Shown here: positions 15,781 to 25,099 of the stretch, in pieces
Numbering within the stretch: position 1 is the first letter of the stretch
Layout: each line of letters starts with the position of its first letter
Assembly (NCBI RefSeq): GCF_000156195.1
Contig: NZ_GG688328.1
Location: 1 to 64,000, forward strand
DNA: 64,000 bases
Direction of reading: 5' to 3'
DNA from: Bacteroides finegoldii DSM 17565
GTDB taxonomy: Bacteria > Bacteroidota > Bacteroidia > Bacteroidales > Bacteroidaceae
The notes under the pieces: generated by a model
Database searches by the model: none
Told to the model about the DNA's origin: nothing
Seen by the model: only the letters and a program-made list of their open reading frames with translations
Program-made: the position numbers and the translations under genes

Positions 15781-18700
15781 ATGTACCTACGAATTAAATT
15801 GATACTTCTACTCATTTGCATATTCTGCATCCATCGTGATGTGTATGGGCAAAAAGTGAATTATCAGCAGTTCGAAAACATTTATCTCGGTACGGAAGCT
15901 TCGGTTATCAGCTGCTTTTTGCAAGACAGCGAAGGGATGATATGGATAGGTTCCAATAAAGGTTTATTCAGTTACGACGGCTATTCCACCCAACAACATT
16001 TCACTTATGGAGAACTGACGAACACACGTATCTATTGCGGCATTATCATTGACAATACATATCTGTATCTGGGGACGGATAATGGAATACTTGTTTACAA
16101 CTACCGTACAGACAGATATGAACAGCCGGAGGTGGATTTTCCTACCGATGTCCGTACAATGGCGCTCCGTGACCGAATCTTATGGATAGGTTCCCTGAAC
16201 GGGCTCTATACCTATCAATTAGAAAACCGGAAATTAACCCGTTTCGACAGTAAGCATAGTGGTTTATCCCATAATACAATCTATTCGATTATCCACACGA
16301 AAGAGAAGCAAACCTATGTGGGTACTTACAATGGTTTATGTCGTTATATAGCGGAAAGTGGAAAGTTTGAAGATATTTTTCTACCTGTCACTCATGGGAT
16401 AAGTAATTTATTCGTCAACTCTTTATTGGAAGATACCGTCCGACAGTGTATTTGGATCGGTATGGAAGGATATCTTCTCCAATATACTCCCGAAACAGGA
16501 AAAATGGTTGCAATCGAAGTTTTCCACAATAATTCCATCAAATCATTGGCATTGGATGGAAACGGAAACTTATTAGCCGGTACAGATAACGGACTTTACG
16601 TGTACCAAAACAATGAGGAACCTTTGCAACATATCATCCATGATTCACGTAATATCCAGTCGCTGACAAACAACATCATTTGGAATATCTTTTCCGACCA
16701 GGAACATAATATCTGGCTGGGAACTGATTATGGTATCTCCTTGTCGCGTTATAACAGTGCCTTGCAATTCGTACCAATCTCTCAAATAACGGGTACAGGA
16801 GACGGAAATCAATTCTACTCGTTATTCCGGGATTCCAAAGGGATGTATTGGTTTGGCGGCACAAACGGATTACTCCGTTTTATCCATCCTACCGGAAACA
16901 GACATGAGGCTGTCTGGTACAGGATGGGAGATAAAGCACATCCTTTATCACACAATCGTATCCGCCATATCTATGAAGATAAAGAGCAGCAATTATGGAT
17001 AGCTACAGATGGCAGTATCAACCGTTATGACTATACGACACAAGAGTTTGTACACTATAACATTATCGACAGCACAGGAACCTACAATACAAATTGGGCT
17101 TATTACATCTTCGAAGACGATTCCGGAAACCTATGGATCGCCACCTGTTTAGGCGGAATCTTTGTAGTAGACAAGCATAAATTAATGCAATCTAAAGTCG
17201 GACAATACGTAGCCGAATACAATTACTCTATTCACAATGGACTGTCGGGTATGTTTATCAATCAGATTATGCCCGATAAGGAAGGTAATGTATGGGTATT
17301 GCTATACAACAGTAAAGGGCTGGATAAAATCAATCCACGCACAAAGCAAGTCACCAAACTATTTTCCGATGAGTTGAGCGGAGAAAAAAGCCCGAATTAT
17401 CTACTATGTGATGCGGAAGGTATGCTTTGGGTAGGATTTCACGGGGGAGTAATGCGTATCAACCCTAAAGACTCCAGTCGGCAAAGCATTTCTTTCGGGA
17501 ACTTTAATAATAACGAGATTTTGTCCATGACATCGGTCAAAGACCATATATGGGTTTCTACCACGAACGGGCTTTGGATTATCAACCGGGAAACGATGGA
17601 TGCGCGTCAGCAGAATATGACGGATAAGCGTTTTACCAGTCTGCTGTTCGATTCGAAAGACGGAAATGTTTATTTGGGAGGCGCTGACGGTTTTGCCATA
17701 TCCTGCCCGAAAATACAAGCCATGAATCGTCCCGAACGTCCCATTCTCCTGACAGCTTTGTACATTAACAATCAATTGATGAACCCACGCATAGCGAATA
17801 TTCCCAATATACGTTACACCAATGCCATTGAACTGAAGTACAATCAGAATAATTTGGCTTTTGAGCTGTCCGACCTCCCCTACTCTCTCGAAGAAAAGAA
17901 TAAATTCGTTTACCGGCTCGGAGGTATGGACAAAGAATGGAATTTTCTGCCATCCAATACGAACCGTATTACTTATAGCAATTTAAGTTATGGGGATTAT
18001 CAATTATCTATCAGCAAAGTAGAAAAAAACGGAGTTCCTTCGGAACATCCTTATATATTGGACATAAAGATCCTGCCGCCCTGGTATTATACGCTTTGGG
18101 CAAAAATAATCTATTGCCTTTTACTTCTAAGCCTGGTCGCTTGGACTATCAATTTCTTCCGGGTTAAAAACCGATTGAAGATGGAACGCCTGGAGAAGGA
18201 GAAGATTTTGGAACAGTCACGTCAGAAAATGGCATTCTTTACAAACCTATCCAATGAACTGAAAACACCACTTAGCCGGATTATAGCTCCTGTCAGCCAG
18301 TTGTTGCCTGCCACAGAGACTGAACATGAGAAACAAACGTTAGAAGAAGTACAGCGCAACGCCATGAAGATAAATTCGTTGATTCATCAGGTACTCAATT
18401 TCAATCGGATAGAGGGTAATGCGGATTCATTACTCATTCTGTCGCGTATCGAACTGGTATCTTTCAGCCGTAGCCTGTTCTCCGTTTACGAAGAGAATTC
18501 CCGGCTCACTTTTCATTTTGAAGCGAACAAAGCCAAAATTTATGCGGATATGGATGCAATCAAATTGGGTGTGATACTGGACAATCTGCTCTCAAATGCC
18601 GTAAAATATACTCCTGACAGCGGAAGCGTGCGGTGTTCCCTTTTTTATTCGCAGGAAACCGGACAACTGGACATTTGTGTATCGGACACCGGAACCGGAA

Positions 18701-19305
18701 TTCCGCAACAAGACATTCCATATATCTTCCAACGTTTTTATCAATCCCCCCGTTCGGGAAATAAGGAAGGTACAGGTATCGGGCTTTACTTGGTGAAGAC
18801 CTATACGGAACTGCACGGCGGACATATCAACGGAGTTACCTCCAAAGAGAATCAAGGTACAAGCATAGGACTAAGTATTCCCATTACCGCCATTGAAGAA
18901 GAAGAAATTACCCCTAGTCATCAAACCAAAAAATCGCTGGAGTCATTGCCTGTGCTCAAACCCATCGAAGCTGAATCACAAGATGAGAAGTTCTTGTCAA
19001 ATATCATCCGCCTGATTGAGGACCATCTTTCCGATGCAGACCTGAACGTGAATGCCCTATGCGAATTGTCCGGCTTCAGCAACAAACAGATCTACCGGAA
19101 GATTAAACAACTGACCGGAATGTCTCCTGTGGAATATATCAAATCGATCAGGATGAAAAAGGCGGCAATGTTACTGCAACAAAAGAAATTCACCATTGCC
19201 GAAGTAATGTATATGGTAGGTTTTTCCAATCACTCTTATTTCTCCAAATGTTTCCAATCAGAATTCGGAAAAACACCCCGTCAATACTTAAATGAAGAGC
19301 TGTAG
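15781..19305 (+). CDS. Atypical hybrid two-component regulator (HTCS) of the galactan locus, lacking phospho-acceptor His and receiver domain
   Basis: A 1174-residue protein from the ATG at 15781 (a TTG at 15751 is not used). Order: signal peptide (about 1-24), periplasmic two-component propeller repeats (about 25-655, many WIGS/WIAT blades), Y_Y_Y domain (about 695-765), membrane segment (about 770-795), HisKA-like dimerization helix pair (about 815-880), HATPase_c (about 925-1040, with N box DNLLSNAVKYT, DTGTGIP and GTGIGLYLV), then an AraC-type HTH (about 1070-1174). The H-box reads FFTNLSNELKTPL, with Asn (N825, codon 18253-18255) where HTCS proteins have His. No receiver domain lies between HATPase and HTH; only about 30 residues separate them. 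Its length is short of the usual 1300-1400. It is adjacent to the galactan genes, so it probably senses galactan oligosaccharides and activates the operon, perhaps without phosphotransfer. Confidence 0.88.
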   Translation: MYLRIKLILLLICIFCIHRDVYGQKVNYQQFENIYLGTEASVISCFLQDSEGMIWIGSNKGLFSYDGYSTQQHFTYGELTNTRIYCGIIIDNTYLYLGTDNGILVYNYRTDRYEQPEVDFPTDVRTMALRDRILWIGSLNGLYTYQLENRKLTRFDSKHSGLSHNTIYSIIHTKEKQTYVGTYNGLCRYIAESGKFEDIFLPVTHGISNLFVNSLLEDTVRQCIWIGMEGYLLQYTPETGKMVAIEVFHNNSIKSLALDGNGNLLAGTDNGLYVYQNNEEPLQHIIHDSRNIQSLTNNIIWNIFSDQEHNIWLGTDYGISLSRYNSALQFVPISQITGTGDGNQFYSLFRDSKGMYWFGGTNGLLRFIHPTGNRHEAVWYRMGDKAHPLSHNRIRHIYEDKEQQLWIATDGSINRYDYTTQEFVHYNIIDSTGTYNTNWAYYIFEDDSGNLWIATCLGGIFVVDKHKLMQSKVGQYVAEYNYSIHNGLSGMFINQIMPDKEGNVWVLLYNSKGLDKINPRTKQVTKLFSDELSGEKSPNYLLCDAEGMLWVGFHGGVMRINPKDSSRQSISFGNFNNNEILSMTSVKDHIWVSTTNGLWIINRETMDARQQNMTDKRFTSLLFDSKDGNVYLGGADGFAISCPKIQAMNRPERPILLTALYINNQLMNPRIANIPNIRYTNAIELKYNQNNLAFELSDLPYSLEEKNKFVYRLGGMDKEWNFLPSNTNRITYSNLSYGDYQLSISKVEKNGVPSEHPYILDIKILPPWYYTLWAKIIYCLLLLSLVAWTINFFRVKNRLKMERLEKEKILEQSRQKMAFFTNLSNELKTPLSRIIAPVSQLLPATETEHEKQTLEEVQRNAMKINSLIHQVLNFNRIEGNADSLLILSRIELVSFSRSLFSVYEENSRLTFHFEANKAKIYADMDAIKLGVILDNLLSNAVKYTPDSGSVRCSLFYSQETGQLDICVSDTGTGIPQQDIPYIFQRFYQSPRSGNKEGTGIGLYLVKTYTELHGGHINGVTSKENQGTSIGLSIPITAIEEEEITPSHQTKKSLESLPVLKPIEAESQDEKFLSNIIRLIEDHLSDADLNVNALCELSGFSNKQIYRKIKQLTGMSPVEYIKSIRMKKAAMLLQQKKFTIAEVMYMVGFSNHSYFSKCFQSEFGKTPRQYLNEEL

Positions 19306-19381
19306 GGGCATTCTAAAGCATTTCGTCCTATTTTTATCCTTATATGTCCAATCTGTGCTTTTACCTGATTTACCAATAATT

Positions 19382-19389
19382 TACCTTTG
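19382..19389 (+). promoter_or_regulatory. Bacteroides-type -7 box of the galactan operon
   Basis: TACCTTTG fits TAnnTTTG and lies 31 bases before the ATG at 19421. A TTTTA at 19359-19363 could be a degenerate -33 element at about 18-base spacing. The 115-base gap after the HTCS gene is the likely target of its AraC domain. Confidence 0.5.
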
Positions 19390-19420
19390 TCACTATCAAT
19401 GAACCGATAAATTTGATAGC

Positions 19421-22030
19421 ATGAAAAGACTATTTATTCTTACCTCCATTTGTTTATTATTCGCCTTTGTCAATATACAAGGGAAATCATCTTCTACACC
19501 TTATATATATATAGACGGAAACGGAGTGATGCGTTGGAGTGACACCCGTCAGGAAGCCTCTTTCTTCGGTGTGAACTACACACTCCCCTTTGCCCATGCC
19601 TATCGTGCCTTAGGTTATCTGGGACTTGATCGTAAAGCTGCTATAGATAAAGACGTATATCATATCACCCGTTTGGGATTGAACGCTTACCGTATCCACC
19701 TTTGGGATGTCGAACTCACAGACGAGCAAGGAAATCTCCTTGAAAACGAGCATCTCGACCTGATGGACTATCTGATTGCCAAACTCAAGGAACGGAACAT
19801 TCATATTGTTATTACCGCCCAAACCAATTTCGGAAACGGTTACCCGGAACGGAACATTCAGACCGGTGGTTTCTCTTATAAATATGATAAATGCGACGTG
19901 CACTCTCACCCGGAAGCCATTACCGCACAAGAGACCTATCTCCACAACCTAGTGAAACATATCAATCCTTATACCGGAATAGCCTATAAGGACGATCCTT
20001 CCATAGTGGGATTTGAAATCAATAACGAACCTTGCCACTCCGGTACGAAGGAAGAGGTAAAGGCATATATCAACCGAATGTTGGAAGCGATTCATAGAAC
20101 CGGGAACCGTAAACCTGTCTTCTATAATGTAAGCCACAACGAATATGTGGTAGAAGCATACTATGAGACTGCCATTCAAGGCACTACTTATCAATGGTAT
20201 CCTATCGGACTGGTATCCGGACAAACGCAACAAGGAAATTTTCTTCCCTATATAGACCGCTATGATATTTCTTTTGCCGATAAGGTGAAAGGATTTCACA
20301 AGAAGGCACGCCTGATTTACGAATTCGACCCGGCAGATATTATGTATTCCTATATGTATCCGGCTATGGCACGTACTTTCCGCATGGCAGGATTTCAATG
20401 GGTTACGCAGTTCGCATACGACCCGATGGACATTGCATACGCCAATACGGAATACCAGACTCATTTTCTGAATCTTGCCTATACACCACACAAAGCAATC
20501 AGCATAAAAATTGCTGCCGAAGCGGCACGCCATCTGAGAAGAGGAGAATCATACGGTAGTTATCCTCAAGATACACTGTTTGGTGACGGATTCCGTGTCA
20601 GCTATACGGAGAATTTAAGCGAGCTGAATAATGGAAGGAAATACTATTATTCCAACAATACCCACAGCCTTCCTCGAAATGCTTCACAACTTATGTCCAT
20701 TGCCGGTTGCGGCAGTTCTCCCGTCGTACATTACGAAGGAACCGGTGCATATTTTATTGACTGTCTGGAAGCAGGAGTATGGAGGCTGGAAGTAATGCCG
20801 GATGCAGTGACAGTCAGCGACCCGTTTGCCAAACCGTCACTTGCCAAAGAGGTAGTCAGCATTATCTATGGTTGTTGGGATATGGCTCTTCAAATTCCCG
20901 ATTTAGGAGAATCATTCACTCTTACCGCACTCAATAAAGAAAACCAACGGAAAGAAGAGACTGTAAAAGACGGAGTTATCCGTAATCTTCAACCGGGTGT
21001 TTACTTGTTGAAACGCAAGAACTGCACACCGAAGCAGAATTGGACAACAGATTCCCGATGGAATTCCATTCGTCTCGGAGAGTTTGCAGCCCCTTCCCCG
21101 CATACAACAGATTACAAAGTCATCCACAATCCTGCACAAGTCACCGAAGCAGACAGAGATTTAACAATTCTTGCGCAAGTGGTTGGAAACACTTCTCCGG
21201 ACTCCGTGATTATCTACACAGACAAAGTATCTTTCTGGAATGATCATAATCCATCTATCAAGATGAAACGTATAAGCGGCTATAGCTATCAAGCTACAAT
21301 TCCTGCCGCAGAACTACAAGAAGGTTGTTTTAAGTATAACATTATTGTCTGTCGGGGCGACAGTACCCGTACTTATCCTGCCGGAAATTCCGTAAAGGGA
21401 TTTTCTTCTGGAATAAAAGGAAATCCGTTGGATTGGGATTACATTGCCGATTCATATTGGACTACCCGTATTGTCGCTCCCGACAGTCCAATACAATTAT
21501 TGAGCGTGACAGACACACATAGTGGCATAGAAGCCTATACGCTTCCCGAATGGAACGACCTGAAACGTACCTTAATCGATTTTTCTCCGATTGAAAAGCC
21601 ATTACTCCGTTTCGCCTTCACATCCAAAGGAGAGAAAACACATCACTTCCTGCGCAAATCCATTCAAGACGTGCTAAAAGAAAGAAAAGGAAAATTAAAG
21701 AGTTGCACCACTCTTTGCATCCGTGTCAACCGCCATAAGAATCTCCCTGAAGGATTCTATGCAGGATTCATCACTTCAGACGGATATACATACAAAACAA
21801 TTTGCAGTACCCCTTCACCGGAAGGAATCATACGTATCCCTTTGAAAAAGTTGCATCAAGCGGACACGGCATTACTTCCGATAGCTTATCCGACTTTTCT
21901 GAAACAATATTTCCATCCGGAAACAGACATACCTTTCCAAATGGAGAAGGCAGAGAAACTGGAATTGTCTCTATTAGGAAAAGACAAGACAGAATCCATC
22001 ATCGAGCTAGGGGAAATCTGGCTGGAATAA
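19421..22030 (+). CDS. Clan GH-A glycoside hydrolase of the galactan locus (possibly GH147 beta-galactosidase)
   Basis: An 869-residue secreted protein with signal peptide MKRLFILTSICLLFAFVNIQG. A TIM-barrel glycosidase domain covers about 30-400: GLNAYRIHLWDVE, then the acid/base Glu in GFEINNEPCHS (E203), and a probable nucleophile Glu in RLIYEFDPADIM (E301). The NEP motif plus a later catalytic Glu is the clan GH-A pattern. The C-terminal 400 residues look like beta-sandwich accessory domains. B. ovatus carries a GH147 beta-galactosidase in its galactan locus, so GH147 is a reasonable guess but was not tested. It is first in the operon, 74 bases before susC. No lipobox is seen, so it is probably periplasmic. 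Confidence 0.75.
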   Translation: MKRLFILTSICLLFAFVNIQGKSSSTPYIYIDGNGVMRWSDTRQEASFFGVNYTLPFAHAYRALGYLGLDRKAAIDKDVYHITRLGLNAYRIHLWDVELTDEQGNLLENEHLDLMDYLIAKLKERNIHIVITAQTNFGNGYPERNIQTGGFSYKYDKCDVHSHPEAITAQETYLHNLVKHINPYTGIAYKDDPSIVGFEINNEPCHSGTKEEVKAYINRMLEAIHRTGNRKPVFYNVSHNEYVVEAYYETAIQGTTYQWYPIGLVSGQTQQGNFLPYIDRYDISFADKVKGFHKKARLIYEFDPADIMYSYMYPAMARTFRMAGFQWVTQFAYDPMDIAYANTEYQTHFLNLAYTPHKAISIKIAAEAARHLRRGESYGSYPQDTLFGDGFRVSYTENLSELNNGRKYYYSNNTHSLPRNASQLMSIAGCGSSPVVHYEGTGAYFIDCLEAGVWRLEVMPDAVTVSDPFAKPSLAKEVVSIIYGCWDMALQIPDLGESFTLTALNKENQRKEETVKDGVIRNLQPGVYLLKRKNCTPKQNWTTDSRWNSIRLGEFAAPSPHTTDYKVIHNPAQVTEADRDLTILAQVVGNTSPDSVIIYTDKVSFWNDHNPSIKMKRISGYSYQATIPAAELQEGCFKYNIIVCRGDSTRTYPAGNSVKGFSSGIKGNPLDWDYIADSYWTTRIVAPDSPIQLLSVTDTHSGIEAYTLPEWNDLKRTLIDFSPIEKPLLRFAFTSKGEKTHHFLRKSIQDVLKERKGKLKSCTTLCIRVNRHKNLPEGFYAGFITSDGYTYKTICSTPSPEGIIRIPLKKLHQADTALLPIAYPTFLKQYFHPETDIPFQMEKAEKLELSLLGKDKTESIIELGEIWLE

Positions 22031-22104
22031 ATAAAGTAATTCTATACTCGGTCCAGAACCTAAGTAAATATAATAACAAATCTATTATCAATAACACAGT
22101 AATT

Positions 22105-25080
22105 ATGAACAGTAATATCTTAAATCTACGCCATCTGACTGTACTACTCATGTTGTGTACAGCCCTTTTAGGAGGCACGATTTCGGTCTTCGCACAGCAA
22201 GGAGGCAAACGAATCACCGGACAAGTGATTGATGAAAACAAAGAACCTATGATTGGAGTAAGTATTCTCATTGTAGGTACCTCTACCGGAACGGTTACCG
22301 ACTTCGACGGTAATTATACGCTGAATGTGCCGCAAGGCAATAAAGAACTTCAATTTTCTTACATCGGATACGAAACTAAGATTGTAGCTATCCCAACAAG
22401 CAGCACTACACTGAACGTTCAGATGAAAAGCGACTCACAAGTCTTGAGCGATGTCGTTGTCATCGGATATGGTACGCAACGTAAAAGCGACCTTACCGGG
22501 TCGGTTACAAACGTCAGCAGCAAAGACTTCAATATGGGGTTGGTCAGCTCTCCCGAACAACTGATAAACGGTAAAATATCCGGTGTGCAAATCATGTCCA
22601 ACAGTGGTTCTCCTACTTCGGGAAGTACAATCCGTGTTCGTGGCGGTGCTTCACTGAATGCCAGCAACGACCCTTTGATTGTATTGGATGGTGTTCCTTT
22701 GGAACAGGGAGGTATCAGTGGTAACGACGGCAATTTCCTTAGCCTCATCAACCCGAACGATATTGAGAGCATGACCATTCTGAAAGACGCATCCTCCACA
22801 GCTATCTATGGTTCGCGCGCATCCAACGGGGTTATCTTGATCACTACCAAGAAAGGAAGTTCGGACAAACTGAAGTTTACTTTCAGCACGACTAACTCCG
22901 TACAGACACGTACCAAACTGGCGGATATGATGAGCTATGACGAATTCGTAAATACCATCCAAAGCAAAGGTACCGATGCGCAACAGGCATTACTCGGCAC
23001 CGCACATACAGATTGGAACGATGAAATCTATCAAAACGCATTCGGTACGGACAATAATCTGAGCGTTGCCGGAAAGATAGCCAAAAACCTGCCGTTCCGT
23101 GCATCTGTTGGTTATTACAACCAAAGCGGGTTATTACGCACGGACAATGCGGAACGTTATACGGGAAGCATCACGCTAAATCCGTCTTTCTTCAAAGACC
23201 ACTTGAAACTGAATATCAATGCCAAAGGGTCTATCAACAAAAATACATTCGCCAATACCGGAGCTATCTGGGCAGCGGCAACCATGAATCCTACCATTCC
23301 CGTATATTCAGGAGCAGACAATTTCGGCGGATATACGGAAGCTATCGATAACACCGGAGCTCCCGTGAACGGAGCGGTCATGAATCCGGTCGGACTTCTC
23401 AAAATGAATGATTCTCACAGTACGGTGAAACGTTTCATCGGAAATATCGATGCAGACTACCGGCTGCATTTCTTTCCCGATCTGAAGTTGCACGCTACAT
23501 TGGGTTATGACTATGCACAAGGTAAAGGAAGTGTATATGTCCCGGCTGAGGCGGCACAAAACTATACAACTTCCGGTTTGGACTATACTTACGGACCGCA
23601 GAAAAAGGTAAACCGTTTGCTTACCTTATATGCCAACTACAATAAACTGGTAGAATCCATCAAGAGTAGTTTTGATGTAACAGCCGGTTACGACTATCAA
23701 TATTGGAAATCCACTACCCCGCTCTACTATGAGACAAATACACTCGGAGAAATTCAAAAAACATCCAAAGCTACCGATGACCGTCATGTGCTGTTATCTT
23801 ATTACGGTCGTCTGAACTATTCGTTCGACTCACGTTATATGTTGACGACAACCGTACGCCGGGATGCCACTTCGCGTTTCGCAAAAAATGTACGCTGGGG
23901 TACTTTCCCTTCAGTAGCTCTCGGATGGAGAATGACGGAAGAGTCTTTCCTGAAAGATAACAAGATATTAAGTACATTGAAACTCCGTGCAAGCTACGGC
24001 GTGACAGGGCAGCAGGACGGTATCGGTAATTATAATTACCTACCTGTCTACAATATCAGCCAAAGCGGTGCATCCTCCCTGATTGGAGGTAGCCCGATCC
24101 ACACGTATCGTCCGGAGGCTTACGTACCCGACCTGAAGTGGGAAACGACTACTTCATGGAATGCCGGATTCGATTTCGGTTTTCTGCAAGACCGCATCAC
24201 CGGTAGCTTTGACTATTATACCCGCCAGACCAAAGACTTGATTGCAACCGTACCGGCTGCAGCAGGTACTACTTTCGACCGCAATATCACCACAAACGTA
24301 GGCAATGTAGACAGCGAAGGTATTGAGTTCAGTATCAACGCTACTCCGATACAAACAAAAGACTGGAATTGGGATTTGAGTTTCAACATGACTTGGCAAA
24401 AGATGAAGGTGAAAAACCTTTCACTCGCAGCCGGTACTCAAGCTACCAACACTTCCGTAGGGCCGTACATCGACAGCTATCAATTGCAAGTATTAAGTGA
24501 AGGATACGCACCTTATATGTTTTACGTTTACCATCAGCTATATGACGAAAAGACAGGCAAACCGGTAGAAGGCGCATACGTAGACCTCGACGGAAACGGG
24601 GAAATCAACACCAATGATTTATATCGCTATCATTCTCCGGCACCGGATTACATTCTCGGTTTCAGCACTTCACTGCGTTATAAGAAATGGACGTTAAGCA
24701 CCAGTCTGCGTGCCAATATCGGCAACTACGTTTACAATGCCATGGCAATGAATGCCGGAGCTTGGGAGACGGTCAGCTATAACTCTTATCAATTGAATAA
24801 TCTTTCCAGAAGTTATCTGGAAACCGGATTTAAATCACGTCAGTATCTATCCGATTATTATGTAGAGAATGCTTCTTTCTTAAAGATGGATAACCTGTCA
24901 TTGGGATACAACTTCGGAGAAATTTATAAAGGATGTAGCCTGAATGTCAGTGCAATGGTTCAGAATGTATTCTGCATCACCAAATACAGTGGTGTGGATC
25001 CGGAAGTTCCCAACGGAGTGGATAACTCATTCTACCCCCGTCCGCGTACATTCTCCCTAAATATCGGTCTTAACTTCTAA
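22105..25080 (+). CDS. SusC-like TonB-dependent outer-membrane transporter (galactan locus)
   Basis: A 991-residue protein from the ATG at 22105; the longer frame from 21802 overlaps the preceding hydrolase in another frame. The signal peptide ends near SVFAQ. A carboxypeptidase-regulatory-like domain follows (RITGQVIDENKEPMIGVSI, with DFDGNYTL), then the SusC signature VVVIGYGTQRKSDLTGSV and a plug with IRVRGGASLNAS and LKDASSTAIYGSRASNG. The rest is a beta-barrel ending in a terminal Phe (LNIGLNF), as needed for outer-membrane insertion. It imports galacto-oligosaccharides with its SusD partner, encoded 19 bases downstream. Confidence 0.93.
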   Translation: MNSNILNLRHLTVLLMLCTALLGGTISVFAQQGGKRITGQVIDENKEPMIGVSILIVGTSTGTVTDFDGNYTLNVPQGNKELQFSYIGYETKIVAIPTSSTTLNVQMKSDSQVLSDVVVIGYGTQRKSDLTGSVTNVSSKDFNMGLVSSPEQLINGKISGVQIMSNSGSPTSGSTIRVRGGASLNASNDPLIVLDGVPLEQGGISGNDGNFLSLINPNDIESMTILKDASSTAIYGSRASNGVILITTKKGSSDKLKFTFSTTNSVQTRTKLADMMSYDEFVNTIQSKGTDAQQALLGTAHTDWNDEIYQNAFGTDNNLSVAGKIAKNLPFRASVGYYNQSGLLRTDNAERYTGSITLNPSFFKDHLKLNINAKGSINKNTFANTGAIWAAATMNPTIPVYSGADNFGGYTEAIDNTGAPVNGAVMNPVGLLKMNDSHSTVKRFIGNIDADYRLHFFPDLKLHATLGYDYAQGKGSVYVPAEAAQNYTTSGLDYTYGPQKKVNRLLTLYANYNKLVESIKSSFDVTAGYDYQYWKSTTPLYYETNTLGEIQKTSKATDDRHVLLSYYGRLNYSFDSRYMLTTTVRRDATSRFAKNVRWGTFPSVALGWRMTEESFLKDNKILSTLKLRASYGVTGQQDGIGNYNYLPVYNISQSGASSLIGGSPIHTYRPEAYVPDLKWETTTSWNAGFDFGFLQDRITGSFDYYTRQTKDLIATVPAAAGTTFDRNITTNVGNVDSEGIEFSINATPIQTKDWNWDLSFNMTWQKMKVKNLSLAAGTQATNTSVGPYIDSYQLQVLSEGYAPYMFYVYHQLYDEKTGKPVEGAYVDLDGNGEINTNDLYRYHSPAPDYILGFSTSLRYKKWTLSTSLRANIGNYVYNAMAMNAGAWETVSYNSYQLNNLSRSYLETGFKSRQYLSDYYVENASFLKMDNLSLGYNFGEIYKGCSLNVSAMVQNVFCITKYSGVDPEVPNGVDNSFYPRPRTFSLNIGLNF

Positions 25081-25099
25081 TTATCAAAAACATCCAATC

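Noticed and set aside
21802..22104. N-terminal extension of the galactan susC
   Set aside because: It overlaps the preceding hydrolase in another frame, whereas the ATG at 22105 is followed by a proper signal peptide.
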